Assembly (NCBI GenBank): GCA_024291935.2
Contig: CM044315.1
Location: forward strand, 75,746,385-75,810,384
Direction: 5' to 3'
Length of the DNA stretch: 64,000 nt
DNA from: Okapia johnstoni
Taxonomy: Eukaryota; Chordata; Mammalia; Artiodactyla; Giraffidae
Of this stretch, positions 1 through 10,948 are shown one piece after another. Numbering within the stretch: position 1 is the first letter of the stretch; each line of letters starts with the position of its first letter. A program made the translations under genes and the position numbers. The notes beneath the pieces are model-generated. The model did no database searches. It saw nothing but the letters and a program-made list of their open reading frames with translations, and was not told where the DNA came from.

Positions 1-648
1 CTAACTGTTGCTTCCTGACTTGTATACAGGTTTCTCAAGAGGCAGGTCAGGTGGTCTGGAATCCCCATCACTTTAAAAATTTTCCACAGTTTGTTGTGAT
101 CCACACAGTCATAGACTTTGGCATAGTCAATAAAGCAGAAGTAGATGTTTTTCTGGAACTCGCTTGCTTTTTCAATGATCCAACGGATGTTGGCAATTTG
201 ATCTCTGATTCCTCTGCCTTTTCTAAATCCAGTTTGAACATCTGAAAGTTCATGGTTCATGTACTGTTGAAGGCTGGCTTGGAGAATTTTGAGCATTACT
301 AGCACGTGAGATGAGTGCAATTGTGAGGTAGTTTGAGCATTTTTTGGCATTGCCTTTCCTTGGGATTGGAATGAAAAGTGACATTTTCCAGTCTTATGGC
401 CACTGCTGAGTTTTCCAAATTTGCTGGCATATTGAGTGCAGCACTTTCACAACATCATCTTTTAGGATCTGAAATAGTTCAACTGGAATTCCATTACCTC
501 CACTAGCTTTGTTTGTAGTGATGCTTCCTAAGGCCGACTTGACTTGGCATTCCAGGATGTCTGGCTCTAGGTGAGTGATCACATCATCATGATTATCTGG
601 GTCATGACGATCTTTATTGTATAATTCTGTATATTCTTGCCACATCTT
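1..648 (-). mobile_element. BovB (RTE) LINE fragment, copy A, cut by window edge
   Basis: Reverse-strand BovB covering the middle of the reverse transcriptase and the linker before it. Reverse-strand translation gives the hallmark order seen in the other copies here: a DPDN..ITHLEPDILE block (540-600), SICQQIWK (about 420-450), then RKGRG and the FIDYAK motif (about 110-220). Several frameshifts and a stop make it non-functional: the frame around 394-717 and the one around 68-253 do not join. The 3' part lies outside the window. Similarity stops at about 648, where a MIR element begins, so the copy is 5'-truncated. Strand and family are certain; the exact 5' edge is good to about 5 bp. Confidence 0.95.
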
Positions 649-652
649 CGAC

Positions 653-892
653 TCGATGACTTTAAGAGCCAAGGTTTTGGAGTCAAATAGATGTGAATTC
701 CAACCCAAGCTCTTCAAGTTATTAACTGAATATTCTTAGTAAACTGACATTCTCTGTCTTTTTTCATATCAAAAGAAAGAAATATATTTTTAAGGAATAA
801 ATGAAAATATATACGAAGCATCTAGTACAATGTCTGATTAAATGTTCAGTTTATGGTAACCATTTATATTGTCATTATTAATAGTACTCTGA
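653..892 (+). mobile_element. MIR SINE
   Basis: Near full-length MIR. The tRNA-related head (aagagccaaggttttggagt) starts at about 660, and the conserved tail with its AATAAATG-like and TATTATTATTA-like end is near 820-890. Strongly diverged, as expected for a mammalian-wide repeat. Confidence 0.8.
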
Positions 893-1430
893 CAAATTTC
901 CTTGTAGCATAATCTTCACCACTTCATTAGATTAATTTCCCAAGAGTAGAGTTGCCAGGGCGAAGGGTTTGCACATTTTGAAGTCAGCTAAAAGTTCTGA
1001 AAGCTCCTGAAGTATTGTTAATATTATTTCTTTCTCAGACCAACTTCCAGATTTTTGACTATCATCAGGTAACATTTGGGGCTCTTATGGCCAGTGCCTG
1101 ATGAAACTTTCAAAAACTTCTTTCCCTTCCGCAGTCCTTGGTTTCCTCATAAAATGAAGCGTTGGATTGGGTACATTTTAGCTTGGCAGATTCTCTCCTA
1201 CTTCTAGCCACTCTGTCATGGTCCAGGCCACCCACTGGAGCAGGAAGGTCTAAAGCCAACTGAGCAGCCAGAGCTGTCAGGCAGGTACTCATTCATTCAG
1301 TACAGGCTTCCTTTTTCACCAGGGTGCCTTTAGGGATGTTAAGTAGCGTCTGACAGACAAATGAACCTAGAACTGGCAAATGAACTCCAGGAGGCTACCC
1401 TTTTCTGTCTGTCTGTGCATATTTTGCAGG
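893..1430. other. No gene; unassigned sequence
   Basis: No convincing coding frame or named repeat. A short stretch at 1125-1175 (tttcctcataaaatgaag) resembles the tail half of a MIR/MIR3. Part of 935-1000 resembles antisense old L1, too weakly to annotate. Confidence 0.4.
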
Positions 1431-1860
1431 TGTGTGCTGTGGATCGAAATGTACGGGCCCCTCAGAGTTATATTGATGTCCTTACCACTGGCATATGTGA
1501 ATGTGCCCTTCCTGGGAAATAGGGTCCTAGCAGATGTAATCAAGTTAAGATAAGATCAACTTGGATTAGAGTGAGCCATAAACTCCGTGAGTGGTGTCTG
1601 TATCAGAGGGTTACGTGAAGGCACAGACACAGTGATAACCAGGATGAATGCATGTGACAAAGGCAGAGATTGGAGTAATGCTGCCATAAACCAAGGGACT
1701 TCAAAGGCTGCTGGCAACCATGAGAAGCTGGAAGAGACAAGGAACATACTTCCCTAGAAGTTTTGGAGGAAACATGGCCCTGCAAACTACTGATATCTAA
1801 TTTCTAGCCTCCAGAACTGTGTGAGAGTAAATCTCTGTTGTAGGTTACCTAGCTTGTGAG

Positions 1861-1924
<64 letters not shown>

Positions 1925-1954
1925 TTTAATGGCAGCCCTGGAAAACTAGTACAG
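1431..1954 (+). mobile_element. MLT1-type MaLR solo LTR
   Basis: Starts with TGTGTGCTGTGGAT. Contains the MaLR blocks ggaaatagggtc (about 1516), agatgtaatcaagttaaga (about 1533) and tctagcctccagaactgtg (about 1803). Ends with atggcagccctggaaaacta (about 1930) and acag. This is the usual MLT1A-like order. No internal retroviral sequence flanks it, so it is a solo LTR. An AT tract has grown inside it near the 3' end. Confidence 0.85.
1861..1925. repeat. (AT)n microsatellite inside the MLT1 LTR
   Basis: Almost pure AT dinucleotide array with one interruption (ataaatat) near its left end. It sits where the MLT1 consensus has a short T/G-rich linker before the atggcagccc block. Confidence 0.95.
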
Positions 1955-2309
1955 TGTAGATTCTAATTTTTATTTCTCTTTCCTTAGTAGAATACAAGCT
2001 ATTAATTCCTAGGGTCATTACTGGAACTAACATGACACAATGAGAAAAGTTCAGGATTGGGAATCTGACTGTCCTAGCTAAAAGCTGGGCGTGTAACAAA
2101 ATTTTTCTGCAGTGCCTGTGCTGGGAAATACCTTCTTCTTCCAGTCACCAAATTTCCTGCCTGGTCAGCGGGTTGCTTCCCTCAGTCACCCCAATAAGCC
2201 TAAGGCCTAGTTTTATTTAAGAGCGATCCTCGCCTGGCAGTAGAGCTAAAACAGGAATCTGGCCTATGGCCAAATGTCCCTAAGACAGCTACAAGCACAC
2301 TAAACTAGA
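1955..2309. other. No gene; unassigned sequence
   Basis: No recognised repeat or coding frame. Confidence 0.4.
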
Positions 2310-2455
2310 ATGATCTCTTTATGTGTCTATGTCCCCCACCAGACTGAAGGCTCATCAATGCCAGGGACCATGTTTGATTCATTGTTGAGACCCCAAAATC
2401 CAACTCAGTTGCTGGTCCAAAATATGTGCTCAGTGAAAGTTTTTAGAAGACAGTA
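2310..2455 (+). mobile_element. L2 LINE 3' end
   Basis: Matches the L2 tail: ccccccaccagactgaaggct, ccagggaccatgtttgattc and atatgtgctcagtgaaag follow the order of the L2 3' UTR (cccaccagactgtaag .. agggactgtgtct .. aggtgctcaataaatg). Confidence 0.75.
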
Positions 2456-2614
2456 TTCAGAAAATGGGGTCTTGTGCTTTTGATTCTGCTGTTTCAGTTC
2501 CTTGAGTTTAGTTTTCTTCTGATACTTTGCTCATGCTTTGACCTGCCTCCTAGATCTCTACTGACCCAATCCACCCTGTGATTTTTATTTATTCAAATAC
2601 ATTTAGTATGTACT

Positions 2615-2715
2615 GTAATAATTTTGATAATACCTGCCATTTATGGAACATTACTCCTTGGTAGGCATCATGACACTATTATGTGTATGAATATTGGTCT
2701 AAAAACCTAGGAGTG
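2615..2715 (-). mobile_element. Probable MIR fragment
   Basis: The order taataatttt, cctgccatttatggaacatt, taggcatcatgacactatt resembles reverse-complement MIR (aacatttattgagc .. gccaggcactgt). Heavily diverged. Confidence 0.4.
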
Positions 2716-3400
2716 TGAGAAATATATTTAATTTTATACTAAAAACATTTAAATTGAACTTGTATCCCTTATCTGGTAATAAAGTGAATTGCTATTATTA
2801 CTGGGGCTTCCCACCTCCATACTTTGCTAAGATCCCAGGATCTCATGCAGCTGCAAAGTGTCAGAAGCATTGGGGTAGCCTCTCTGATTATTGGTCACTG
2901 GTCCCAATCAGCACCCACTGGTCCACCCATTTCCCTTTTCCTCATGCCCCTGTACTGCTGCTTCCATGCACTGGTTGGCTCATAATCATCTCTGATGAGT
3001 CCACAAACCATAAACCCACAGCCAACAAACCTGAGAAAACCCTATGATGTTGCTACAGAGTGAACTACAGGTAACAGATGTGCTGAGCTTCATCTCCTCC
3101 CTGTTGGAGAAATAACAGCCCCCAGCCTTAACCCAGAGCCATCTTCCCCTCTCCTACTTTTTCCCTCAAGAATATCCATAGTGTATAGTCTTAAGTGCAT
3201 TCTGGCTTTCATAAAAATGAAAGAATACAGTTGATTCCTAAACAGAAGAATATAGCTCTGTTTTCCTCTTCTTCAAAAGTCCCCAGCAAAGCAAAGACTA
3301 GTAGCCTAGCTATTGCTTGGAATCCAAAAAGAAGGGAAAATGCAAGAACATATACAAAAACTCTTATTCCAATAAATTATCTGACTACACCAGTCCCTTT
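2716..3400. other. No gene; unassigned sequence
   Basis: Open frames of about 100 codons exist (2715-3047, 3195-3506), but they show no recognisable domain, no splice context and ordinary codon noise. I treat them as chance frames. Confidence 0.4.
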
Positions 3401-3404
3401 AAAA

Positions 3405-3585
3405 CAAAATATTATTTATCACTCACCACAATCCTGCAAAGGTAGGGATTTTTACATATGTATTGATAAAAACCACAGTTCAGAGAGAGAAAGATTTTAC
3501 AATTAGTAAAGATAATTCTAGGAGGTGACACAGGTTGGTGTGACACACTGAAGCTTGGAGGCTAAACTACTGGTTCCTCACCCTC
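3405..3585 (-). mobile_element. MIR SINE
   Basis: Reverse-complement MIR order: tcaccacaatcctgcaaagg, then acagttcagagagag, then an acacaggttggtg core and gaagcttggaggctaaact near the tRNA-like end. Confidence 0.55.
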
Positions 3586-3782
3586 TGTATTCTGGATGTG
3601 GGAAAGGGGAACCTCGATGGCAGCCTTGAAGAATGGGTGAATCTAAGTGAGATAGGGACAAAAGATATGTCGGCACCTGGTTAGGGGAGAGCAAGAATGA
3701 AACCCGTCAGTCTGTGGGGCTTGATTCTTCCTATAGCCCTGTGCTCCAGCTTTACAATTCAGCTGTCGGGAGGCATGGACAT

Positions 3783-3803
3783 ACACACACACACACACAC
3801 ACA
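3783..3803. repeat. (AC)n microsatellite
   Basis: About ten AC units. Confidence 0.9.
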
Positions 3804-4134
3804 GAAGCCCACAGTGCCAATATCACTGAATCTAAAAGGGTTTCCCATCTCAGCCTCGTGATGTTCTCAGAACTCTGCCATCATTTTGTCTCAGGGCTGT
3901 GCTTAGAGGAAAGTTCTCCCGCTCCAAGACCCAGGGTAAATGATGTACAAGCAAGACTCCCTGTTACCGTTGCCTTCTGTAGACAAATCAGCTGTGTTCT
4001 GGATCAAGGTGCTTGGATTTGAGTCCTTGTCCTGCATATCCTTCCCCTCTTTTATAAAATGAAGTTTAGCTCATTAACCTCAGAGGTCCTTCCAAGTCCT
4101 CTAAGGACTTATGAAATATCTAGCCTGGACCTTT

Positions 4135-4341
4135 GGCTTCCCTGTGGCTCAGATGGTAAAGAATCGACCTGCAATGCAGGAGACCTGGGTTCAATCCCTG
4201 GGTTGGGAAGATCCCCTGGAGGAGAGCATGGCAACCCACTCCAATACTCTTGCCTGGAAAATCCCCGTGGACAGAGGAACCTGGCGGGCTACAGTCCACG
4301 GGGCCATAAAGAATTGGACATGACTAAGCAGCAGCAGCAGT
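4135..4341 (+). mobile_element. Bov-tA SINE
   Basis: Full-length tRNA-derived ruminant SINE: ggcttccctgtggctcagat head with A/B-box-like region, gggaagatcccctggaggag, aacccactccaatactcttg, ending in aattggacatgactaagcag and a short CAG tail (4330-4341). Open frames at 4059-4352 and 4111-4323 are only this SINE read through. Confidence 0.95.
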
Positions 4342-5132
4342 CTGGACCTTAAATTTGACACATTTTATAACTCCCCACTAACTTCTTTACAGTGTCACAG
4401 ACAAACAATATAATGAGACATTCCAAGAGCCTTATAAGATCTCTCTGACTTGCACAGTCTCACCACTATATACAATTCATTTTTCTTAGCTTTAATCCAA
4501 ATATAGTTTCTAATATTTTCTAATAAGCTCTGGTCTATCTTGCTCTCACAGTTTATTGCTATCAGGAAGAATTTTCCCTCCTATTGATACCCCTCTCTTC
4601 CAACATTTCACTACCGTTTTTTTCTTTTTTCCTGCCAGCAATAATTATAAGTTGTGAAGCCCACAAAAAAGCGGATATGAAATAGACTGTGTATGATTAG
4701 AGATAATGTCACAGGCATGCGTCCGAAACCTGCCGTCTAGCTAATGTGTGTTTTCCTCCCTGTGACACTGAAAACAGCCATTATGCCTTGGCGGGGGCAG
4801 GGCTTTGGCAATGGTTTGATCAGTGATTACATATAAAGAATGTCTTTCTTTACCTCCTAGCCATGAGGCTGAGGTAGATAAATTATATTTCTAAGATTCC
4901 TGATGGCATGAACTTTACAAACTGACCTTCCTCTTTTGGTTCCTTGATTCACTGCAGCTTCTTTGCTGAAAATCAGAGGGTTAACAGGATCTGGAAATAA
5001 AGTATTAATAGGTTCTCTGGCCTGAGTTATGAGCACTGTCCTGACACTGAGGCAAAGACCTGGTCTTTTACAAAGAAAGGCAACCAGATAGAGGTGCAAC
5101 TGCCTCTGCTGTTATTTGTAAAATGAAAATTT
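4342..5132. other. No gene; unassigned sequence
   Basis: AT-rich sequence with no repeat family I can name and no supported coding frame. Confidence 0.4.
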
Positions 5133-5493
5133 GTTCATTCTACAAATATTTATTGAATACCTACCATGTGCTGACACTATTCTAGGTATTGGAGATCAAG
5201 TAAGGACCAAAACAGAAAACTTCCTACTTTAATAGAGTTTACATTAAACTGTAACATGATGATTAGAAAGCGGGGGGTGAGGGAGGGGATGTATGCATAA
5301 GCAAAATTAGCAAGTAAAATATTTAGTATACTAGGTGATGAAAAGTAAGGCAGTCATTTATTGTCCGAACCAGGACACCTCTGAGAGTAAAAGCACGAAA
5401 CTATCAGTAATTTCAATGGGTAAAAAGATATACATCAGGACAACGGTCGTCCTAAAATGCTGTGGAGGGAAATAAAGCAATTCAGGGAAGTAA
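5133..5493 (-). mobile_element. L2 LINE, first piece of nested copy 1 (3' end)
   Basis: Antisense L2 3' end: ttcattctacaaatatttat, acctaccatgtgctgacact, tctaggtattggagatcaag, agagtttacattaaactg. Interrupted at 5494 by a Bov-A2 and resumes at 5784. The part after about 5350 is too diverged to assign base by base. Confidence 0.75.
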
Positions 5494-5752
5494 CAGAGAA
5501 GGCAACGGCACCCCACTCCAGTACTCTTGCCTGGAAAATCCCATGGACGGAGGAGCCTGGTAGGCTACAGTCCATGGGGTCGTTAAGAGTCGGACACGAC
5601 TGAGTGACTTCACTTTCCCTTTTCCCGTTCATGCACTGGAGAAGGGAATGGCACCCCACTCCAGTATTCTTGCCTGGAAAATCCCATGGACGGTGGAGCC
5701 TGGTAGGCTGCCATCTATGGGGTCGCACAGAGTCGGACACAACTGAAGCGAT

Positions 5753-5783
<31 letters not shown>
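5494..5783 (+). mobile_element. Bov-A2 SINE (dimeric)
   Basis: Two Bov-A monomers in tandem. Each has the ccccactccagtactcttgc and aaatcccatggacgg blocks and a tcggacac end (about 5590 and 5733). The linker cttcactttcccttttcccg (5608-5628) joins them. The tail is (CAG)9 at 5757-5783. Flanks at 5484-5493 and 5782-5791 match in 9 of 10 bases (agggaagtaa / agagaagtaa), a likely target duplication. Confidence 0.95.
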
Positions 5784-6559
5784 AGAAGTAAGGAATGTGG
5801 AGAGGCTATAGACAGACGATGCAGAGAAAGGGGTGGATTGGAGTTTTAAATAGGATCATCATAGTGCTTCACTGTGAAGGAAGTAAGGAAACTGGATATC
5901 TGGGGAAAAGTGTTTTCAGCAAAGGGAACAATAAGCATAGTACCCATTAGAATGGACCATGGTTGGTATGTTCCAGGAGCAGCAAGGAGACCAGTGGCTA
6001 CATGGAATGACTGAGTGGGAGAACAGTAGGAGATGAGGTCAGTGGGGTCGGTGGGACATCAGGTCATGTAGGTCTTTTCAAGACATTGTAAGGGCTTTGG
6101 CTTTTACTGTGGTGGGATGGCAGCTATCTAAAGCTTTTTATCTGATTTATATTGTTTTATCATAATCACTATAAATGATGTACTGAGAATAGTCCTTTAA
6201 AAGGGCAATATGTGACAAGAGTTGAAGTAGGAACACTAGTTAAGAGGCTATCCCAGTAATCTGGGTGAAAAATGATGGTGGCAGGAAGTAGATGGAGATG
6301 GTGAGAAGTGGTCAAAATGTGGATGTTCTGAAGCCAAAGTCAACACGATTTGATGAAGGGTTGAATATGGGGCATGAAAGAAAGAATATTGTCAACGATA
6401 CCTCCAAGTTCTTTGACCTGAATATTGCCAGAGGATAAAGTTATAGCATTTCCTTAAATGAGAAGGAAACATCTGTGGGTAGAATAGATTTGGGGAAGGA
6501 GATTATGGGTTTGGTTTTAGTATGTTACATTTGAGATGCTTGTTAAATATTCACATGGA
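5784..6559 (-). mobile_element. L2 LINE, nested copy 1, second piece (3' UTR into ORF2 end)
   Basis: Continues the L2 after the Bov-A2. Blocks in L2 antisense order: agaagtaaggaatgtggaga, ggatatctggggaaaagtg, gcagcaaggagaccagtgg, aggagatgaggtcagtgggg, cattgtaagggctttggctt, cagtaatctgggtgaaaaatga and ggtgagaagtggtcaaaatg. Broken at 6560 by a CHR SINE. Confidence 0.85.
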
Positions 6560-6682
6560 AGCCCGTGTGCTTCAACTACTGAACAAGTGCAAAACAACTA
6601 GAGAGTCCATGCATTGCAATGAAAGATCCCACATGATGCAACTAAGACCCGACTCAGCCAAATAAATATATAAAAATGCTAA

Positions 6683-6737
<55 letters not shown>
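6560..6737 (+). mobile_element. CHR-type SINE with simple-repeat tail
   Basis: Contains aagcccgtgtgcttcaacta, aactagagagtccatgca, gcaatgaaag and aactaagacccgactcagcc, the CHR (tRNA-Glu derived) body; its head is missing. The tail has become TG, TA and TATG arrays. The 13-bp sequence atattcacatgga occurs at 6547-6559 and again at 6738-6750: a perfect target-site duplication. Confidence 0.85.
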
Positions 6738-6740
6738 ATA
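6683..6740. repeat. (TG)n(TA)n(TATG)n compound microsatellite
   Basis: TG units at 6683-6693, TA units to about 6712, then TATG units to 6738. It occupies the tail of the CHR SINE. Confidence 0.9.
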
Positions 6741-6750
6741 TTCACATGGA

Positions 6751-7042
6751 GATATGGAAAATACAGTTGAATATGAGTCTAGACTTTAAAAGAGAAGTAA
6801 GGTCTAGAGAAAAATTTTGAAATCTGTTCGATTGAAGGAGATCATTTAAGGAGTGAGTATAGTTTGAGAAGAAGAGTCTTCCAAAGACTGATCTTTGGCT
6901 CATTCTAATGTTAAAAAATCAGGAAGAAAAAGAGATACCAGCAAAAGAGTGGTAGAAGGAGGGGCCCATGAAATTGGAGGAAAACTTGGAGAGCATGGGA
7001 TCTTGCAAGTCAAGATTTTAAAAAGTACTGCACACACAGACA
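6751..7042 (-). mobile_element. L2 LINE, nested copy 1, third piece (ORF2 antisense)
   Basis: L2 resumes directly after the CHR target duplication. Blocks such as gaatatgagtctagac, ggagtgagtatagtttgaga and gaggaaaacttggagagcat follow the L2 antisense order. It ends at about 7042 where BovB copy B starts. Confidence 0.8.
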
Positions 7043-7352
7043 CACAGGGACACCAACTCCTGGAGTTAATACTCAAACTCATGTCCATAGAGTTGGTGAT
7101 GCCATCCAGCCATCTTACCCTCGGTCATCTCCTTCTCCTCCCACCTTCAATCTTTCCCAGCATTAGGGTCTTTTCAAATGAGTCAACTCTTCGAATCAGG
7201 TGGCCAAAGTATTGGAGTTTCAGGTTCAGCATCAGTCCTTCCAATGAATATTCAGAACTGATTTCCTTTAGGATGGACTGGTTGGATCTCCTTGCAGTCC
7301 AAGGGACTCACAAGAGTCTTCTCCAACACCACAGTTCAAAAGCATCAACTCT

Positions 7353-7700
7353 TCAGTGCTCAGCTTTCTTTGTAGTCCAACTCTCACATCCATACATGAC
7401 TACTGGAAAAACCATAGCCTTGACTAGATGGACCTTTGTTGGCAAAGTAATGTCTCTGCTTTTTAATATGCTATCTAGGTTGGTCATAACTTTCCTTCCA
7501 AGGAGCAAGCATCTTTTAATTTCATGGCTGCAATCACCATCTGCAGTGATTTTGGAGCCCAAAAAAGTAAAGTCTGTCACTGTTTCCACTGTTTCCCCAT
7601 CTATTTGCCATGAAGAGATGGGACCAGATGCCATGATCTTAGTTTTCGGAATATTGAGTTTTAAGTCAACTTTTTCACTCTCCTCTTTCACTTTCATCAA
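7353..7700 (-). pseudogene. BovB reverse transcriptase C-terminal remnant (copy B)
   Basis: 115-codon open piece downstream of the polymerase motif: contains LNIPKTKIMASGP, SWQIDGETVET, FLGSKITADGDC and VVMYGCESWT, typical of the thumb and C-terminal part of the RTE polyprotein. It stops after TKKAEH at 7353. The YADDT catalytic motif lies in the neighbouring open piece (7716-8009), separated by a stop. Not functional. Confidence 0.85.
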
Positions 7701-8505
7701 GAGGCTCTTTAGTTCTTAGCTTCCTGCCATAAGGGTGGTGTCATCTGCATATCTGATTTTATTGATATTTCTCCCGGCAATCTTGATTCCAGCTTGTGTT
7801 TCTTCCAGCCCAGCGTTTCTCATGATGTACTCTGCATATAAGTTAAATAAGCAGGATGACAGTATACAACCTTGACATACTCCTTTACCGATTTGGAACC
7901 AGTCTGTTGTTCCATGTCCAGTTCGAACTGTTGCTTCTTGACCTGCATACAGGTTCTCAAGAGGCAGGTCAAGTGGTCTGGTATTCCCATCTCTTTCAGA
8001 ATTTTCCACAGTTTATTGTGATCCACACAGTCAAAGGCTTTGGCATAGTCAATAAAAGCAGAAGTAAATTTTTTTCTAGAACTCTCTTGCTTTTTCAATG
8101 ATACAACAGATGTTGGCAATTTGATCTCTGGTTCCTCTGCCTTTTCTAAATCCAGCTTGAATATCTGGAAGTTCATGGTTCATGTATTGCTGAAGCCTGG
8201 CTTGGAGAATTTTGAGTATTACTTTGCTAGCGTGTGAGATGAGTGCAATTGGGTGGTAGTTTGAGCATTCTTTGGCATTGCCTTTCTTTGGGATTGGAAT
8301 GAACACTGTCCTTTTCCAGTCCTGTGGCCACTGCCGAGTTTTCCAAATTTGCTGGCATATTGAGTGCAGCACTTTCATAGCATCATCTTTTAGGATTTTA
8401 AATAGCTCAACTGGAATTTCATCACCTCCACTAGCTTTGTCATAGTGATACTTCCTAAGGCCCACTTGACTTCATATTCCAGGATGTCTGGCTCTAGGTG
8501 AGTGA

Positions 8506-9003
8506 TCACACCATCATGATTATCTGGGTCATGAAGATCATTTTTGTGTAGTTCTTCTGTGTATTCTTGCCACCTCTTTTAATATCTTCTGCTTCTGTTA
8601 GTTCCATATCATTTCTGTCCTTAATTGTACCCAACTTTGCATGAAAATTTCCCTTGGTGTCTCTAATTTTCTTGAAGAGATCTCTAGTCTTTCCCATTCT
8701 ATTGTTTTCCTCTATGTCTTTGCATTGGTCACTGAGCAAGGCTTTCTTGTCTCTTCTTGCTATTCTTTGGAACTCTGCATTCAAATGGGTATATCTTTCC
8801 TTTTCTCTTTTGCCTTTCTCTTCTCTTCTTGTCTCAGCTATTTGTAAGCCCTCCTCAGACAGCCATTTTGCCTTTTTGCATTTCTTTTTCTTGGGGATGG
8901 TCTTGATCACTGCCTCTTGTACAATGTCACGAAGCTCCTTCCATAGTTCTTCAGGCACTCTGTCTATCAGATCTAATCCCTTGAATCCACTTCTCACTTC
9001 CAC
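8506..9003 (-). pseudogene. BovB linker region remnant between endonuclease and RT (copy B)
   Basis: 165-codon open piece rich in K, R and E (KKKKCKKAKWLSEEGLQ, RREEKGKREKERYTHL, NRMGKTRDLFKKIRD). This is the spacer between the endonuclease and reverse transcriptase domains of BovB. The frame is lost on both sides. Confidence 0.85.
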
Positions 9004-9192
9004 TGTATAATCGAAAGGGATTTGATTTAGGTCATAACAAATGGCCTACTGGTTTTCCCTACTTTCTTCAATTTAAGTCTGAATTTGGCAATAAGGAGTT
9101 CATGATCAGAGCCACAGTCAGCTCCTGGTCTTGTTTTTGCTGACTATATAAAGCTTCTCCATCTTTGGCTGCAAAGAATATAATCAATCTGG

Positions 9193-9563
9193 TCATGTCC
9201 ATGTGTAGAGTCTTCTCTTGTGTTGTTGGAAGAGGGTGTTTGCTATGACTAGTGTGTTCTCTTGGCAAAACTCTATTAGCTTTTGCCCTGCTTCATTCTG
9301 TACTCCAGGGCCAAATTTGCCTGTTACTTCAGGTGTTTCTTGACTTCCTACTTTTGCATTCCAGTTCCCTTTATGAAAAGGACATCTTTTTTGGGTGTTA
9401 CTTCTAGAAGTTCTTGTAGGTTTTCCTGGAACCATTCAAGTTCAGCTTCTTCAGCTTTACTGATCAGGGCATAGACTTGGATTACTGTAATATTGAATGG
9501 TTTGCCTTGGAAATGAACAGAGATCGTTCTGTCATTTTTAATATTGCCATCCACATACTGCAT
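9193..9563 (-). pseudogene. BovB endonuclease domain remnant (copy B)
   Basis: Two overlapping reverse-strand frames (9348-9563 and 9193-9435) carry successive parts of the exonuclease-endonuclease-phosphatase domain, joined by a frameshift. The first has NDRTISVHFQGKPFNITVIQ; the second has GNWNAKVGSQE and EFCQENTLVIANTLFQQHKR. In this enzyme family the motif is GD(W/F)N with the aspartate at the active site. Here the codon at 9364-9366 reads asparagine (GNWN), a further inactivating change. Confidence 0.85.
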
Positions 9564-10948
9564 TTCTTTTGTTGACTATGATGTCTACTCCATTTCTTCT
9601 AAGGGATTCTTGCCCACAGTAGTAGATATAATGGTCATCTGAACTAAATTCACCCATTCCAGTCCATTTTAGTTTGCTGATTCCTAAAATGTCAGTGTTC
9701 ACTCTTGCCATCTACTGTTTGACCACTTCCAATTTGCCTTGATTCATGGACCTAACATTCCAGGTTCCTATGCATATTGCTCTTTGCAACATCAGACCTT
9801 ACTTCTATCACCAGTCACATCCACTGCTGGGTGTTATTTTTGCTTTGGCTTCATCTCTTTATTCTTTCTGGAGCTATTTCTCCACTGACCTCTAGTAGCA
9901 TATTGGGCATCTACTGACCTGGAGAATTCATCTTTCAGTGTCCTATCTTCTTGCCTTTTCATATTCTTCATGGGGTTCGCAAGGCAAGAATACTGAAATG
10001 GTTTGCCATTCTCTTCTCCAGTGGACCACGTTTTGTCAGAACTCTCCACCATAACCCATCCATCTTGGGTGTCCCTACATGACATGGCTCATAGTCTCAT
10101 TGAGTTAAACAAGGCTGTGGTACATGTAATCAGATTGGTTAGTTTTCTATGATTGTGGTTTTCAGTCTGTCCGTCCTCTGATGGAGAAGGATAAGAGGCT
10201 TATGGAAGCTTCCTGATGGGAGAGACTGACTGAGGGGGAAACTGGGTCTTGTTCTGATGGGCAGGGCCATACTCAGTAAATCTTTAATCCAATTTCCTGT
10301 TGAAGGGTGGGGCTGTGTTCCCTCCCTTTTATTTGACCTGAGGCCAAACTATGGTGGAGGTAATGAAGATATTGGCAACCTCCTTCAAAAGGTCCCATGC
10401 ATGCACTGCTACACTCAGTGCCCCCATCCCTGCAGCAGGGCACTGCCAACCCACCTCCACTGGAGACTCCTGGATACTCATGGGCAAGTCTGAGTCAGTC
10501 ACTTGTTCGTTCACCTCTCCTTTCTGCTGGGTCCTGGTGTGCACAAGTTTCTGTTTGTGCCCTCTAAGAGTCTGTTTCCCCGGTCCTGTGTAAGTTCTGG
10601 TGGCTCTATGGTGGGGTTAATGGCAACCTCCTCTAACAGGGCTTATGCACCCAGGTCTACTGCACCCAGAGCCCTTCCCCTGCAGCAGTCCACTGCTAAC
10701 CCATACCTCTTCAGGAGACACTCAAACACAGTTCTGCCCCTGTCTCTTTGGGTCCCTGGGTCCTGGTGTGCACAAGGTATGTTTGAGCCCTCTGAGCATC
10801 TCTGGTAGGTATGGGGTTTGATTCTAAATGCAATTTCACCCCTCCTACGATCTTGCTGGGGCTTCTCCTTTGTCCATGGACATGGGATATCTCCTAAAAG
10901 TCGCTCCAGCACTGTGCAGCTGCTTCTCCAGTGCCGTGCAGTTGCCGC

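Larger units (their letters stand above)
7043..10948 (-). mobile_element. BovB (RTE) LINE, copy B, near full length with 5' UTR
   Basis: The longest BovB here, about 3.9 kb, reverse strand. From 5' to 3' (right to left): a 5' UTR with two related units (10349-10580 and 10606-10805), an apurinic-like endonuclease region (about 9190-9600: NDRTISV, FNITVIQVYA, NWNAKVGSQE, FCQENTLVIAN), the linker (about 8510-9000: DRVPEELW, KKAKWLSE), and the reverse transcriptase (FIDYAKAFDCVDH at about 8030-8060, VCQGCILSSCLFNLYAEYIMR, IRYADDT at about 7750, then SWQIDGETVET). Many frameshifts split the frame into more than eight pieces. The usual last 90 or so bases of BovB (the ttcagttcag and tgtccgactc end) are missing at 7043. 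The 5' end abuts an inverted copy of nearby L2 DNA. Confidence 0.95.

Noticed and set aside
5604..5849. Frame with a polyglutamine run
   Set aside because: The glutamines are the (CAG)9 tail of a Bov-A2 SINE.
6895..7719. 274-codon forward frame, the longest in the window
   Set aside because: From 7043 on it is the antisense strand of BovB copy B (RT C-terminus). The same antisense frame recurs in copies D and F (23403-23924, 49247-49801) because they share sequence. It is not an independent gene.
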